A stretch of 64,000 bases of DNA, from positions 558,001-622,000 of the forward strand of contig CAVOIB010000002.1 in NCBI GenBank assembly GCA_963695975.1. Reading direction: 5' to 3'. The notes beneath the pieces were generated by a model, which worked only from the letters and a program-made list of their open reading frames with translations, made no database searches and was not told where the DNA came from. Shown here piece after piece: positions 33,056 through 42,771 of the stretch. The stretch's first letter is position 1, and the number at the start of each line of letters is the position of its first letter. A program made the position numbers and the translations under genes. Source of the DNA: JBBQVZ01 sp963695975. GTDB lineage: Bacteria; Actinomycetota; UBA4738; HRBIN12.

Positions 33056-34090
33056 ATGGAATGGGATGCCCACCGACGTGCGGTGCCATCGCTCCTGGAC
33101 GCGATCGGCCGAACGCCGCTCGTCCGGCTCGCCCGAGTCGCGCCCGAAGGCTTGCAGCTCTCGGCCAAGGTCGAGTGGTACGGCCCCACGGGCTCGGTGA
33201 AGGATCGGATCTACGCGCACATGCTGGAGCGGGCCGAGGCGCGCGGCGACCTCCGCCCCGGCATGACGATCATCGAATGTACGACCGGCAACGCCGGGAT
33301 CGCGTGCAGCGCCGTTGCCGCGGTGAAGGGCTACGACTGCATGATCGTGATGCCCGAGGGGATGAGCGTCGAGCGCAAACGGATGATCGCTGCGTACGGT
33401 GCGGAGCTCGTCCTCACCCCGGGCGCGGGCACCGACATCGATCTGGCGCTTGCGAAGATGCGCGAGATCGTGGGGTCCGACCCGGAGCGCTACTTCTTCC
33501 CCGGGGAGTTCGAAAACCCGGACAACCCCGACGCACAACTCGTCTCCGGCGAGGAGATCTGGGAGCAGACCGGCGGCGCGGTCGATGCGATCGTGGCGGC
33601 GCAGGGCACCGGCGGCTGGATCACGGGTGTCGCGCGAGCGCTGAAGGCGCATGATCCCGGCATCCGTGCGTACGTCGTCGAGCCCTTGGAGTGTCCGTTG
33701 ATCTCGGCAGAGCGGTGGGGGACGCACGGCGTCCCCGGCATCGGCGACGGCATCATCCCGCGCAACCTAGACCTGGCGCTGATGGACGGGATCGTGACGG
33801 CGTCCACCGATGAGGCGCTCGTCATGGCGCGCCGGCTCGCTCGCGAAGAGGCGCTCCTGTGCGGTCCTTCGTCGGGGATCAACGTGGCGGCCGCCGTGAA
33901 GGTGGCGGCCGCGCACCCCGAGATCAGACGGATCGTCACGGTCATCGCCGATACGGGCCAGCGATATCTGAGCGGCGAACTGTTCGGCGAACGCATCGAG
34001 GTCGTGGAGCCCGACCGGGTCCATCAGATCGACGCCGGCACGCTCGATCAGCTGCGCGCGAACCGCGACCGCCTCGAGTTCATCGCCTAG
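33056..34090 (+). CDS. PLP-dependent cysteine synthase family protein
   Basis: A protein of 344 residues of PLP fold type II. The Schiff-base Lys is in YGPTGSVKDRIYAHML (about residues 41-56), TTGNAGIACSAVAAVKGY holds the substrate-binding Asn region, AQGTGGWITG is the phosphate-binding glycine loop, and CGPSSGINVAAA contacts the pyridine ring. It is close to cysteine synthase or cystathionine beta-synthase. Whether it makes cysteine or works on another beta-substituted amino acid cannot be told. GGGAGGAGAG precedes the ATG, and it probably shares a transcript with the IclR gene. Confidence 0.82.
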   Translation: MEWDAHRRAVPSLLDAIGRTPLVRLARVAPEGLQLSAKVEWYGPTGSVKDRIYAHMLERAEARGDLRPGMTIIECTTGNAGIACSAVAAVKGYDCMIVMPEGMSVERKRMIAAYGAELVLTPGAGTDIDLALAKMREIVGSDPERYFFPGEFENPDNPDAQLVSGEEIWEQTGGAVDAIVAAQGTGGWITGVARALKAHDPGIRAYVVEPLECPLISAERWGTHGVPGIGDGIIPRNLDLALMDGIVTASTDEALVMARRLAREEALLCGPSSGINVAAAVKVAAAHPEIRRIVTVIADTGQRYLSGELFGERIEVVEPDRVHQIDAGTLDQLRANRDRLEFIA

Positions 34091-34112
34091 GCCCAGCTAC
34101 GCCGGACGGACC

Positions 34113-34144
34113 ATTGAACGACCGTTCAATCCGCACGCTATGCT
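34113..34144 (+). promoter_or_regulatory. Operator palindrome and leaderless promoter of acyl-CoA dehydrogenase
   Basis: ATTGAACG-AC-CGTTCAAT (34113-34130) is a perfect 18-base inverted repeat. Its TTGAAC (34114-34119) also serves as a -35 box for the -10 box TATGCT (34139-34144), spacer 19. A transcript from here would begin near 34152, the first base of a GTG codon. TetR-family repressors of acyl-CoA genes bind sites of this shape, so induction by an acyl-CoA is plausible. Confidence 0.6.
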
Positions 34145-34151
34145 GCCGATC

Positions 34152-35330
34152 GTGAGCACCTCCAGGATGACCGGTGAGGACCGCGAGATCCAAAGACGTG
34201 CTCGGCGCTTCGTCGATGACGAGCTGATCCCGTGGGAGCTCCACGCCGAGGAGCACAACGGTGAGATCCCTCCCGAGATCACGCAGCGCCATCACGACCT
34301 CGCGATCGAGCTCGGGCTGTTCGCGATGAACATGCCGAAGGAGCTGGGCGGTACCGGCATGACGATGTTCCAGCAGGCCCTGGTATCGGAGCAGATCGGC
34401 CGAGTGACGAACGCCCTCGGATGGTGCGTGCACACGCCGCCGGCTTGGGCCCCCGCCGTCTGTACCCCGTACCAGATCGACACCTGGATCAGGCCGACCG
34501 TGGCCGGCGAGATGAGCGAGTGCTACGCGATCACCGAGGCGGGGGCCGGATCGGACGTGGATTCGATCGCCGCCACCGCGCGGCGAGATGCGGACGACTA
34601 CGTCGTGCGTGGCGAGAAGATCCACGTGACGTCGTTCAACAGGGCCGCGTACTGCTTCTTCCAGGCGAAGATCGTCGGCGGTCCGAACGAGGGTGCGCAC
34701 GCGATGTTCTTCGTGGACAAGGACACGCCTGGCGTCCGCCTCGTCCGCGAGCCCCGGTATTCCCACACCTACCCTGACTCGCATGCGGTCGTAGCGTTCG
34801 AGGACGTTCGCGTGCCGGCTGCGAACCTGATCGGCGCCGAGGGCGACGGCATGGCGTTCACCTACGAGTGGTTCCGGTACGAGCGGCTGATGATCGCCGC
34901 CCGGTGCTGCGGCGCGGCCGAGCGGCTCATCGACGAGGCTACCGCGTTCTCCAAAGAGCGGGTGCAGTTCGGCGGGGCGATCTTCTCGTTCCAGGCGATC
35001 CAGCACATGCTCGCGGATTCGCTCACCGAGCTCTGGGCGGCGAGGCTCATGACGTACGGGCTCGCGCGGAGCATCGATGAGGGGATGGACGTGAAGCTCC
35101 AGCACGCGCAGTGCTCGATGACCAAGCTCTACGCGAGTGAGATGGCCGGTCGGGTCGCCGACCGCGCCGTCCAGATCTTCGGGGGGCGCGGCTATATGCG
35201 CGAGAACGTCGCGGAACGCTTCTGGCGTGAGGTCCGCGTCGACCGGATCTGGGAAGGTACCTCAGAGATCCAGCGCAACATCATCGCCGACCAGCTCGGC
35301 AAGCGAGGCGTCCGGGGTCTGATCGGCTAG
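34152..35330 (+). CDS. Acyl-CoA dehydrogenase
   Basis: A protein of 392 residues from the chosen GTG. The N-terminal helical domain includes REIQRRARRFVDDELIPWE. CYAITEAGAGSDVDSIAATARR is the FAD-binding middle-domain signature and VQIFGGRGYMREN with the IWEGTSEIQRNIIA ending the C-terminal one, where the Glu of EGTSE is the usual catalytic base in short/medium-chain members. The ATG at 34140 overlaps the -10 box, so the downstream GTG 34152 (leaderless) or ATG 34167 fits better. It oxidises an acyl-CoA at C2-C3 with electron-transfer flavoprotein as acceptor. It stands alone behind its own operator. Confidence 0.88.
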   Translation: MSTSRMTGEDREIQRRARRFVDDELIPWELHAEEHNGEIPPEITQRHHDLAIELGLFAMNMPKELGGTGMTMFQQALVSEQIGRVTNALGWCVHTPPAWAPAVCTPYQIDTWIRPTVAGEMSECYAITEAGAGSDVDSIAATARRDADDYVVRGEKIHVTSFNRAAYCFFQAKIVGGPNEGAHAMFFVDKDTPGVRLVREPRYSHTYPDSHAVVAFEDVRVPAANLIGAEGDGMAFTYEWFRYERLMIAARCCGAAERLIDEATAFSKERVQFGGAIFSFQAIQHMLADSLTELWAARLMTYGLARSIDEGMDVKLQHAQCSMTKLYASEMAGRVADRAVQIFGGRGYMRENVAERFWREVRVDRIWEGTSEIQRNIIADQLGKRGVRGLIG

Positions 35331-35397
35331 CTCGCCGCGGCACGCACGCGGCCCCTCCGCTACGCTTCATCGGACGCGCGCGACGAAGGGGAGTCCC

Positions 35398-36887
<1,490 letters not shown>

Positions 36888-36888
<1 letters not shown>

Positions 36889-37343
36889 TGGCTGCCCTCG
36901 AGGAGCTTCTGGCGCGCGAAGAGCGGGCGTGGGCGTCGATGTGGGCACAGGTCGAGCGGGTTCCGGCCGATGACCGGACGCACGAGGGCGTGGTCGGGGA
37001 TTGGTCGACCAAGGACGTCGTTTGGCACTGCGCCTACTGGGCTGGGTTCTGCGCCGAGCACCTGGACATCAAGCGCACCGGATCGTGGAGCGATCCGTTC
37101 GCGGGCGAATCCGACGAACACTGGGATCGCGTGAACCAGGAGATCGCCGACGCATCGAAGGCGATGACGTGGGTCGAGGTGGAGGCCGGAGCGAAGACCG
37201 CACGCGACCGAGCCCGTGCGGCGCTCGCCGCGTTCGACGAGGTGGACGATGTCGCCGAGGGCTGGTTCGCGGATGAAACGTTCATCCACTACGACGAGCA
37301 CGCGAAGCACCTCGGGGCGTTCGCCGACTCGCTCTCGGGTTGA
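36888..37343 (+). CDS. DinB-like/maleylpyruvate isomerase-N-type protein
   Basis: A protein of 151 residues forming a four-helix bundle of the DinB/MDMPI type. The helices hold WSTKDVVWHCAYW (first metal-site His) and, near the end, ETFIHYDEHAKHLGAF (further His residues), giving a likely metal or thiol-cofactor site. Members act in mycothiol- or bacillithiol-dependent reactions or are uncharacterised. The ATG overlaps the MmsA stop by one base, so the two are co-expressed. No substrate can be assigned. Confidence 0.7.
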
Positions 37344-37348
37344 CGCCC

Positions 37349-37933
37349 CTAGGGATCGAACCGCATGAACCAGATGTGCGGCCCGCCGAGCGGCGCGTCG
37401 TCGTGCAGCGTCAAACGGAACCCGAACCGCTCGTAGTACGCGACGTTCCCCGCGACCCCCGTTTCGAGGAACGCGGGCAGACCGTCGTTCCGAGCGCGTT
37501 CCAGCCCGAGTTCCATCAGGCTCGCGCCGATCCCTTCACCCTGCCGCGCTGGCTCGACCCCGATCTGGTCCAGGTACCAGATCGGCTCGTCGGGGATCTC
37601 CGACTCGACCCAGTCCCAGAGCGCGTCGTGGATCAGACCGCCATCAGCTGAGAGCGCATGGAACGCCTCCTTGAGCCCTGCGTTCTGGTCGGCGAGGGCC
37701 GTCGCATCGTCCGGCCCCAGCCATGCTGCAGCTCCGGCCGCGTCACCCGCTTCCCACAGGACCCCGAGTCTCGCCCACTGATCGTCGATCAGTTCGAAGA
37801 ACCGCCGGGTCCCGTCGCGATCCTCCGGTGCGATCGAGGCCGAGATCATCGGGTCGTCCGCGAACGCCCGGGCCATCATCGCCGCAATAGCGGGTGCCCG
37901 TTCATTCCGTACCTGCCGGATCTCGATCGTCAT
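37349..37933 (-). CDS. GNAT-family N-acetyltransferase
   Basis: A protein of 194 residues. IEIRQVRNERAPAIAAMMARAF forms the first strand and helix, IWYLDQIGVEPARQGEGIGASLM holds the acetyl-CoA pyrophosphate loop (Q-x-x-G-x-G), and AYYERFGFRLT is the usual last motif. It transfers an acetyl group to an unknown amine. It is convergent with the DinB-like gene (6-base gap) and divergent from the Rieske oxygenase gene. Confidence 0.82.
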   Translation of the reverse strand: MTIEIRQVRNERAPAIAAMMARAFADDPMISASIAPEDRDGTRRFFELIDDQWARLGVLWEAGDAAGAAAWLGPDDATALADQNAGLKEAFHALSADGGLIHDALWDWVESEIPDEPIWYLDQIGVEPARQGEGIGASLMELGLERARNDGLPAFLETGVAGNVAYYERFGFRLTLHDDAPLGGPHIWFMRFDP

Positions 37934-38015
37934 CCGGTCAGCCTAACTTCGGCGCTACCGGCTCGGGACCGGCGCGCCGTATCCTTGGCGCACCCGTCTT
38001 GAGGAGCACGCACAC

Positions 38016-39176
38016 ATGCAGACCGACCGAAGCCCGCTCGACCGCCTCCGTGAGGATCACGGTCCTTGGCACCCGCGCCCCACGCTCGAGGGCAGCGACT
38101 ACACCAGCTGGGAGGTGTACGACCGCGAACGCGAACGGATCTGGTGGGGGGATTGGGTCTGTGCAGGCAGGACCGAGGAGGTCCCGAACCCCGGCGACTA
38201 CATCGTTCGCGATATCGCCGGCGAGTCGATCTTCGTCGTCCGGACCGAGTCGAATGAGCTTCGCGGCTTCTACAACGTGTGCAGCCACCGTGGCACGAAG
38301 TTCGTGGACGACATCGAGGGAACCGGCCACGTCCGTAAGGCGTTCGTGTGCCCGTACCACGGATGGACGTACGACCCGAACGGACAGCTGGTCGGCACGC
38401 CGAACGTGAAGGAGGACGAGCTCTTCGAGCGGTCGGCCTACCCGCTGCACGGCGTCACGGTCGAAAGCTACGCGGGTTTCCTGTTCGTGAACCTGTCGGG
38501 CGAGCCCCGGCCGTTGAGGGAGGCGCTCACCGACGGTGCCGAGTCGATCACGGTCTTCGAGCGCTTCAAGATGGACGAGCTCCGGATCGGTGTCCGTCTC
38601 GTGTACGAGGTCGAGGCCAACTGGAAGATCGTCGTGGAGAACTACAACGAGTGCCTGCACTGCCCGCAGATCCATCCGGAGCTCGTCCAGGTCGTGCCCC
38701 TGTTCCGCTTCGGCGAGGTCTGGGACGAAGAGCTCCGTGACGACGGCAACCGCATGGTGGAGGGCGCCACGAGCTTCACGAAGACCGGCCGGTCGGAACT
38801 GCCGAAGCTCCCGGACCTCGCGCCCGAGGACTACGACATGTACTACGGGAGCTACGAGTTCCCGAACCTGATGTTGAACCTCCACCCGGATTGCGGGATG
38901 TACTACATCGGCTATCCGAAGGCGCCGAACCACACGACGGTCGTGTCCGAATTCCTGTTCCGACCGGAGACGATCGCTGGGGCGGACTTCAACCCGGACC
39001 CTGTGGTCGAGCTGTGGGACCTGATCTCGAGGCAAGACTGGGATGTATGTGTCCGTGCGCAGACCGGGGTCGGGTCACGCGCGTTCAAGACGGGCGTCTT
39101 CCCGCGGCAGGATCGGTTCCTCTACTGGTTCAACGAAGAGTACCGGCTCGCGATGGGCCGCGAGCCCCAGGGCTGA
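38016..39176 (+). CDS. Rieske non-heme iron oxygenase, alpha subunit type
   Basis: A protein of 386 residues. The Rieske 2Fe-2S centre is bound by Cys 89 and His 91 (NVCSHRGT) and Cys 112 and His 115 (CPYHGW). The mononuclear iron site lies in NYNECLHCPQIHPEL (about 211-225), where the two His are ligands, with an Asp near the C-terminus completing it. The layout fits glycine betaine oxygenase (GbcA), carnitine oxygenase and related quaternary-amine enzymes as well as aromatic dioxygenases. No reductase gene is nearby. A -10-like TATCCT at 37980-37985 and a TTGAGGAGC ribosome binding site precede the ATG. Betaine is an inference from the neighbourhood. Confidence 0.78.
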   Translation: MQTDRSPLDRLREDHGPWHPRPTLEGSDYTSWEVYDRERERIWWGDWVCAGRTEEVPNPGDYIVRDIAGESIFVVRTESNELRGFYNVCSHRGTKFVDDIEGTGHVRKAFVCPYHGWTYDPNGQLVGTPNVKEDELFERSAYPLHGVTVESYAGFLFVNLSGEPRPLREALTDGAESITVFERFKMDELRIGVRLVYEVEANWKIVVENYNECLHCPQIHPELVQVVPLFRFGEVWDEELRDDGNRMVEGATSFTKTGRSELPKLPDLAPEDYDMYYGSYEFPNLMLNLHPDCGMYYIGYPKAPNHTTVVSEFLFRPETIAGADFNPDPVVELWDLISRQDWDVCVRAQTGVGSRAFKTGVFPRQDRFLYWFNEEYRLAMGREPQG

Positions 39177-39177
39177 T

Positions 39178-40059
39178 GTGACCGGACGCTTCACCCTCAT
39201 CGGTGTGCCCATCGACTCGGTCGGCCGGTCGGGTGGAACCGAGCACGGACCGGCGACCCTCCGCGACCTCGGCCTCGCGGAAGTGTGTGGCACCGATGCC
39301 GGGGATCTCGACGTCCGGATCCGAGGCGAGGAGCGTGACCCGGCGACCGGCATCGTCGGGAGCGCTGGTGTGTTGCGCACGACCGCGGCGATCCGGGATG
39401 CGGTCGCGGCCTCGCTCGCAGACGGTGCGAGTCCGTTCCTCGCGGGCGGGTGCTGCGCCGAGCTCCCGGGAGCCCTCGCGGGCGCGCGAGACGTCGTCGG
39501 TCGCGTCGGTGTCGCGTACCTCGACGGGCATCTGGATCTCTATGACGGGGTGACCTCACCTACCGGGGAGGGGGCGGACATGCCGCTGTCCGTCGCGCTC
39601 GGGTTCGGCCCGGCCGCATGGGTGGACATGTGCGGCGGCGCCTCTGCTCGCCCCGAGGACGTGGTGCCGATCGGGTATCGCGACGCCGACGAGCTGCCGA
39701 CGTTCGCGTCGCTCGCGCCGACGCTCGGTCCCGGGTTCGGGCCGATCTCGAAGGACGAAGTTCAGGCGCAGGGTCCAGCCGCCGTGGGCGAACGCGTTGC
39801 CGTCTCCTTGGCCGCGTCGGCCGGCAACTACTGGCTGCACCTGGACGTCGACATCCTCGGGGAAGACGTGTTCCCAGCGACGGACTACCTGATGCCCGAT
39901 GGCCTGGACATGAGCGAGCTGGTGTCGCTGATGCGGCCGCTCGCGAGGTCGACTTCGCTGGTAGGCGTGTCGCTCGGGTGCTTCAATCCGGAGAAGGATT
40001 CCGGCGGCGCGTGCGGCCGCGCGCTCGTCAGCGCGTTCACCGAGGTATTCGGCGCCTAG
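39178..40059 (+). CDS. Arginase-family protein with altered metal site
   Basis: A protein of 293 residues with the arginase/agmatinase fold: GVPIDSVGRSGGTEHGPATLRDLGL at the start, YLDGHLDLYD matching the DAHxD metal loop, and HLDVDILGED matching DxDxxD. In normal enzymes a GGDHS loop gives the first manganese-binding His; here it reads GGCCAE, so that ligand is missing or replaced by Cys. Activity on a guanidino compound is therefore in doubt. GTG at 39178 begins one base after the Rieske stop, so the two are one operon. Its end overlaps the convergent sugar kinase gene. Confidence 0.75.
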   Translation: MTGRFTLIGVPIDSVGRSGGTEHGPATLRDLGLAEVCGTDAGDLDVRIRGEERDPATGIVGSAGVLRTTAAIRDAVAASLADGASPFLAGGCCAELPGALAGARDVVGRVGVAYLDGHLDLYDGVTSPTGEGADMPLSVALGFGPAAWVDMCGGASARPEDVVPIGYRDADELPTFASLAPTLGPGFGPISKDEVQAQGPAAVGERVAVSLAASAGNYWLHLDVDILGEDVFPATDYLMPDGLDMSELVSLMRPLARSTSLVGVSLGCFNPEKDSGGACGRALVSAFTEVFGA

Positions 40060-40931
40060 TTCGCGAGCGCGTCATGAAGCTGATCGAGCGTCGGCATGCC
40101 CTCTCGTGCGCCCGGCACGCGGACCGACAGCGCGGCGGCCACGACGGCCTGGAATACGGCGGTCCTTAAGGGGAGCGACCGCGCGAGGCCCGCCGCCAGG
40201 ACCCCGTTGAAGCAGTCGCCGGCGCCCGTCGTGTCGACGGCTTCCACGGTGACGCCGGGGACGTCCTCGACGCCGGCTCTGGTGTGGACCCGCGCACCCT
40301 GGGCGCCGCGCGTCTCGATCACGGTGAGGCCGGCTGGGAGCGCTCCGAGCGCCGCGAGCTCGCCCGCGTTGGGGGTGAGGTACGTCGCCAACGGCAGGAG
40401 TTCGATGACCCACGGCTGGAACGGCGCCGGATTCACGATGATCGGGACGTCGTGATCGTGACTCCAGGCGACGGTGGCACGAGCGGCAGGTTCTACGATC
40501 TCGAGGCTCACGAGCACCAGGTGCGGGCGGAGCGTCTCGATCGCGTCGATCGCGTGCTCGGCGCTGAGCAGGGCGTTAGCGCCAGACGCGACCGTGATCT
40601 GATTCTCACCTCGCGGATCGACCACGATCAACGCGGTGCCGGTCGGCGCGTCCGGCGTCACGAGGACGTTATCGGTTCGCACGCCCTCTCCCCGCAGAGC
40701 GTCGATCGCGGCGGTCCCAAACTGATCGTCGCCCACGGCGCCGATCATCGACGTCTTCATCTCGACGCGCGCCGCCGCCACGGCCTGGTTCCCACCCTTG
40801 CCTCCATGATGCTGCGAGTAAGTCGCCCCGGTCACGGTCTGGCCCGGTCCGGGTAGCGGGGCCCCTGTGGCGACCAGGTCGACGTTGATGGCGCCGACCA
40901 CCGCCAGGATCGGCTCGCCCTCCGCCCTCAT
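40056..40931 (-). CDS. PfkB-family sugar kinase, ribokinase-like
   Basis: A protein of 291 residues. PfkB signature 1 is GGKGGNQAVAAARVE (about 43-57) and signature 2 is VDTTGAGDCFNGVLAAGLA (about 235-253), where the Asp is the catalytic base. The N-terminus VGAINVDLVATG is the usual sugar-binding strand. The gene starts in a 4-base overlap (ATGA) with the nucleoside hydrolase stop, so the kinase should phosphorylate the ribose released by that enzyme. No transporter accompanies the pair, which suggests salvage of internal nucleosides. Confidence 0.87.
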   Translation of the reverse strand: MRAEGEPILAVVGAINVDLVATGAPLPGPGQTVTGATYSQHHGGKGGNQAVAAARVEMKTSMIGAVGDDQFGTAAIDALRGEGVRTDNVLVTPDAPTGTALIVVDPRGENQITVASGANALLSAEHAIDAIETLRPHLVLVSLEIVEPAARATVAWSHDHDVPIIVNPAPFQPWVIELLPLATYLTPNAGELAALGALPAGLTVIETRGAQGARVHTRAGVEDVPGVTVEAVDTTGAGDCFNGVLAAGLARSLPLRTAVFQAVVAAALSVRVPGAREGMPTLDQLHDALAN

Positions 40932-41929
40932 GTCCCGAGGCGCTCCACGAGTGAAGCCAGTCGTGCGGTGAACCGCCCCATGAATCCGGGCACATCGACG
41001 TCGAGCGCAACGCGAGCGTTGTCCTCGGGCAGCCAGCCGGTAGGCCACGGACTCCGTCGGATCCCGCGCAGGTCGGTGACCGTCTCGCCTCGCGTCCAGG
41101 TCCCGTCCGTCTCGACCTCCACCCGCGTCGTCTGCAGGCGCGCGAGCGAAGGGTCGATCGCGATTGCGAGCGCGAGGGGGTCGTGCATCGAGGCGCCGTC
41201 CGTCGAGCCGTAGCGCTCGTAGAACTCGATGTAGAACAAGGCCGCTCCTTGCAGGAACCGCGCAACCGCAGAGCCCGGCGCGGGCGCACACATCGCATCG
41301 ACGCCGTCGCGTCCGAGCTTCACGCGTTCCGTCACGTCGAGCCCGACGCCGACGGGAAGCTTCTCCTCGGGCGCGCCCGCGAACCCGCGGAGGACCGCCT
41401 GGGCTGCCTCCGGATCGACCCAGATGTTCGCCTCGGCCGACGGCGTGACGTTCCCTTGCTGAGCGAACGCGCCACCCATGATCGTGAACCCTCGCAGCAG
41501 CGTGGGGAGCGACGGCTCCTCCGCGAGCGCGAGCGCGACGTTCGTGAGCGGTCCGGTGGCGACCAAGAGGATCTCGCCGGGCCGTCCACGGACGGAATCG
41601 ACCAACAGGCGGACGGCATCTCGATCTGAGATCGGCCGTGAGGCGGGCGGCAACTCCGCCCTACCGAGGCCGCGATCACCGTGCACGACCGGGAACGCAA
41701 GGTGTTCCCGCACCAACGGCCGAGCGGCTCCACGCGCAACCTCCACGTCGGCGCGGCCGCACAACTCGAGCACGGCGAGCGTATTCTCCGTCGTCTGGTC
41801 GACGTCTACGTTGCCCATCAGCGTCGTCGCCGCGATCAGGTCCACCTCGGGGGACGCGCACGCGTACATGAGGGCGAGGGCGTCGTCCACGCCGGTGTCG
41901 ACGTCCAGGATCAGCGGGATCCCGGTCAC
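40928..41929 (-). CDS. Inosine/uridine-preferring nucleoside hydrolase family
   Basis: A protein of 333 residues. LILDVDTGVDDALALMYA is the calcium-binding signature, VATGPLTNVALAL and FTIMGGAF follow, and DGASMHDPLAL carries the catalytic His and Asp of the C-terminal half. It hydrolyses the N-glycosidic bond of a purine or pyrimidine ribonucleoside. It is the middle gene of a minus-strand run: TetR regulator (41931-42563, 1-base gap), hydrolase, sugar kinase. The adenosine deaminase at 30635 would make inosine, its likely substrate. Confidence 0.87.
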   Translation of the reverse strand: MTGIPLILDVDTGVDDALALMYACASPEVDLIAATTLMGNVDVDQTTENTLAVLELCGRADVEVARGAARPLVREHLAFPVVHGDRGLGRAELPPASRPISDRDAVRLLVDSVRGRPGEILLVATGPLTNVALALAEEPSLPTLLRGFTIMGGAFAQQGNVTPSAEANIWVDPEAAQAVLRGFAGAPEEKLPVGVGLDVTERVKLGRDGVDAMCAPAPGSAVARFLQGAALFYIEFYERYGSTDGASMHDPLALAIAIDPSLARLQTTRVEVETDGTWTRGETVTDLRGIRRSPWPTGWLPEDNARVALDVDVPGFMGRFTARLASLVERLGT

Positions 41930-41930
41930 G

Positions 41931-42563
41931 CTAGGCGGTGACCGGCTCCAGGGCGAAGCCGATCAGCTTCGCGGCGACATCCATGCACATCCGTTTCATC
42001 GTCTCGGGATCGAGTTGCGGATCGTTCATCAAGACCTGGATCGCCATCCCATCGATCAACGATCCGAGCTGCACGCCGAGCTCCTCGGCATCGGGGCCCT
42101 CCGGGAATTCGCCCGTTTCGCGGCCGCTCTTGATGATGTCGGCGATGGATTGCCGCCAGCGTCGGTCGAGCACCTCCGCCTCTTTGGCGAGAGCGGGATC
42201 GCGGAGGGCCCGCACCCAGATCTCGATCCACAGCGCCCACTCTTCCAGCCGCTCGAAATCGGGCAAGAGACCGGGAACGGATAGATCGATGAGCCGCTCG
42301 AAGCGCTCACGGGCGGTTGTGAGCCGACGGAGATCCCGGGACTGCGCCAGGTAGTACTTGTCGTTCGCGTAGGTGAGCGCCTCTACCAACAGCCGGTCTT
42401 TCGACTCGAAGTAGTAGAGGATCAGGCCGGGCGAGACGCCGCAGCGCTCCGCGATGTCGGAGATCCGCGTGTCGCTGAGGCCGCGATCGGTGATGACGCG
42501 GGCGGCAGCTTCCAAGATCTCCTGGTGGCGGTCCTTCGACTGCTTCTGGCGGGTGCGGTTCAT
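41931..42563 (-). CDS. TetR/AcrR-family regulator, BetI-like
   Basis: A protein of 210 residues. The helix-turn-helix is in ISDIAERCGVSPGLILYYFESKDRLL (about 34-59). The C-terminal part (LGSLIDGMAIQVLMNDP, KLIGFAL) resembles the BetI-type ligand domain. An AGGGGAT ribosome binding site precedes the ATG. It diverges from the FAD enzyme operon at 42772 and could also lead the hydrolase-kinase pair. Sites with inverted repeats at 42684-42705, and perhaps at 15953 and 34113, are candidate targets. The ligand is unknown. Confidence 0.87.
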   Translation of the reverse strand: MNRTRQKQSKDRHQEILEAAARVITDRGLSDTRISDIAERCGVSPGLILYYFESKDRLLVEALTYANDKYYLAQSRDLRRLTTARERFERLIDLSVPGLLPDFERLEEWALWIEIWVRALRDPALAKEAEVLDRRWRQSIADIIKSGRETGEFPEGPDAEELGVQLGSLIDGMAIQVLMNDPQLDPETMKRMCMDVAAKLIGFALEPVTA

Positions 42564-42683
42564 CGGATCCCCTGGCTTGAACGCCGTACAGGCTCGGGCG
42601 GCGACTCCGGTGGTTCCTGGCTCACCGTTCAGGCAACTCTACCCCTCTGAACAGCGATGTCAAAGCCGCAGGTCGATGCGTCG

Positions 42684-42717
42684 GAGTTGACTCATGATTC
42701 AAACTCAGGGCATAATC
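42684..42717 (+). promoter_or_regulatory. Promoter with imperfect operator before the FAD enzyme operon
   Basis: TTGACT (42688-42693) and CATAAT (42712-42717) are 18 bases apart and form a good promoter. An imperfect inverted repeat, GAGTTGA (42685-42691) with TCAAACTC (42699-42706) around TCATGA, covers the -35 box and part of the spacer. Transcription would begin near 42724, so the GTG/ATG at 42694 cannot be the start; ATG 42772 with an AGGGGGAGGG ribosome binding site can. Confidence 0.5.
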
Positions 42718-42771
42718 CTGGCGTTCGCGGCCGGGCGGCCGGTCGCGACGGAGGGGGAGGGATCGACCGGC

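Noticed and set aside
34140..34151. ATG 34140 as the acyl-CoA dehydrogenase start
   Set aside because: It lies within the -10 box TATGCT of the only good promoter, so the transcript would begin after it.
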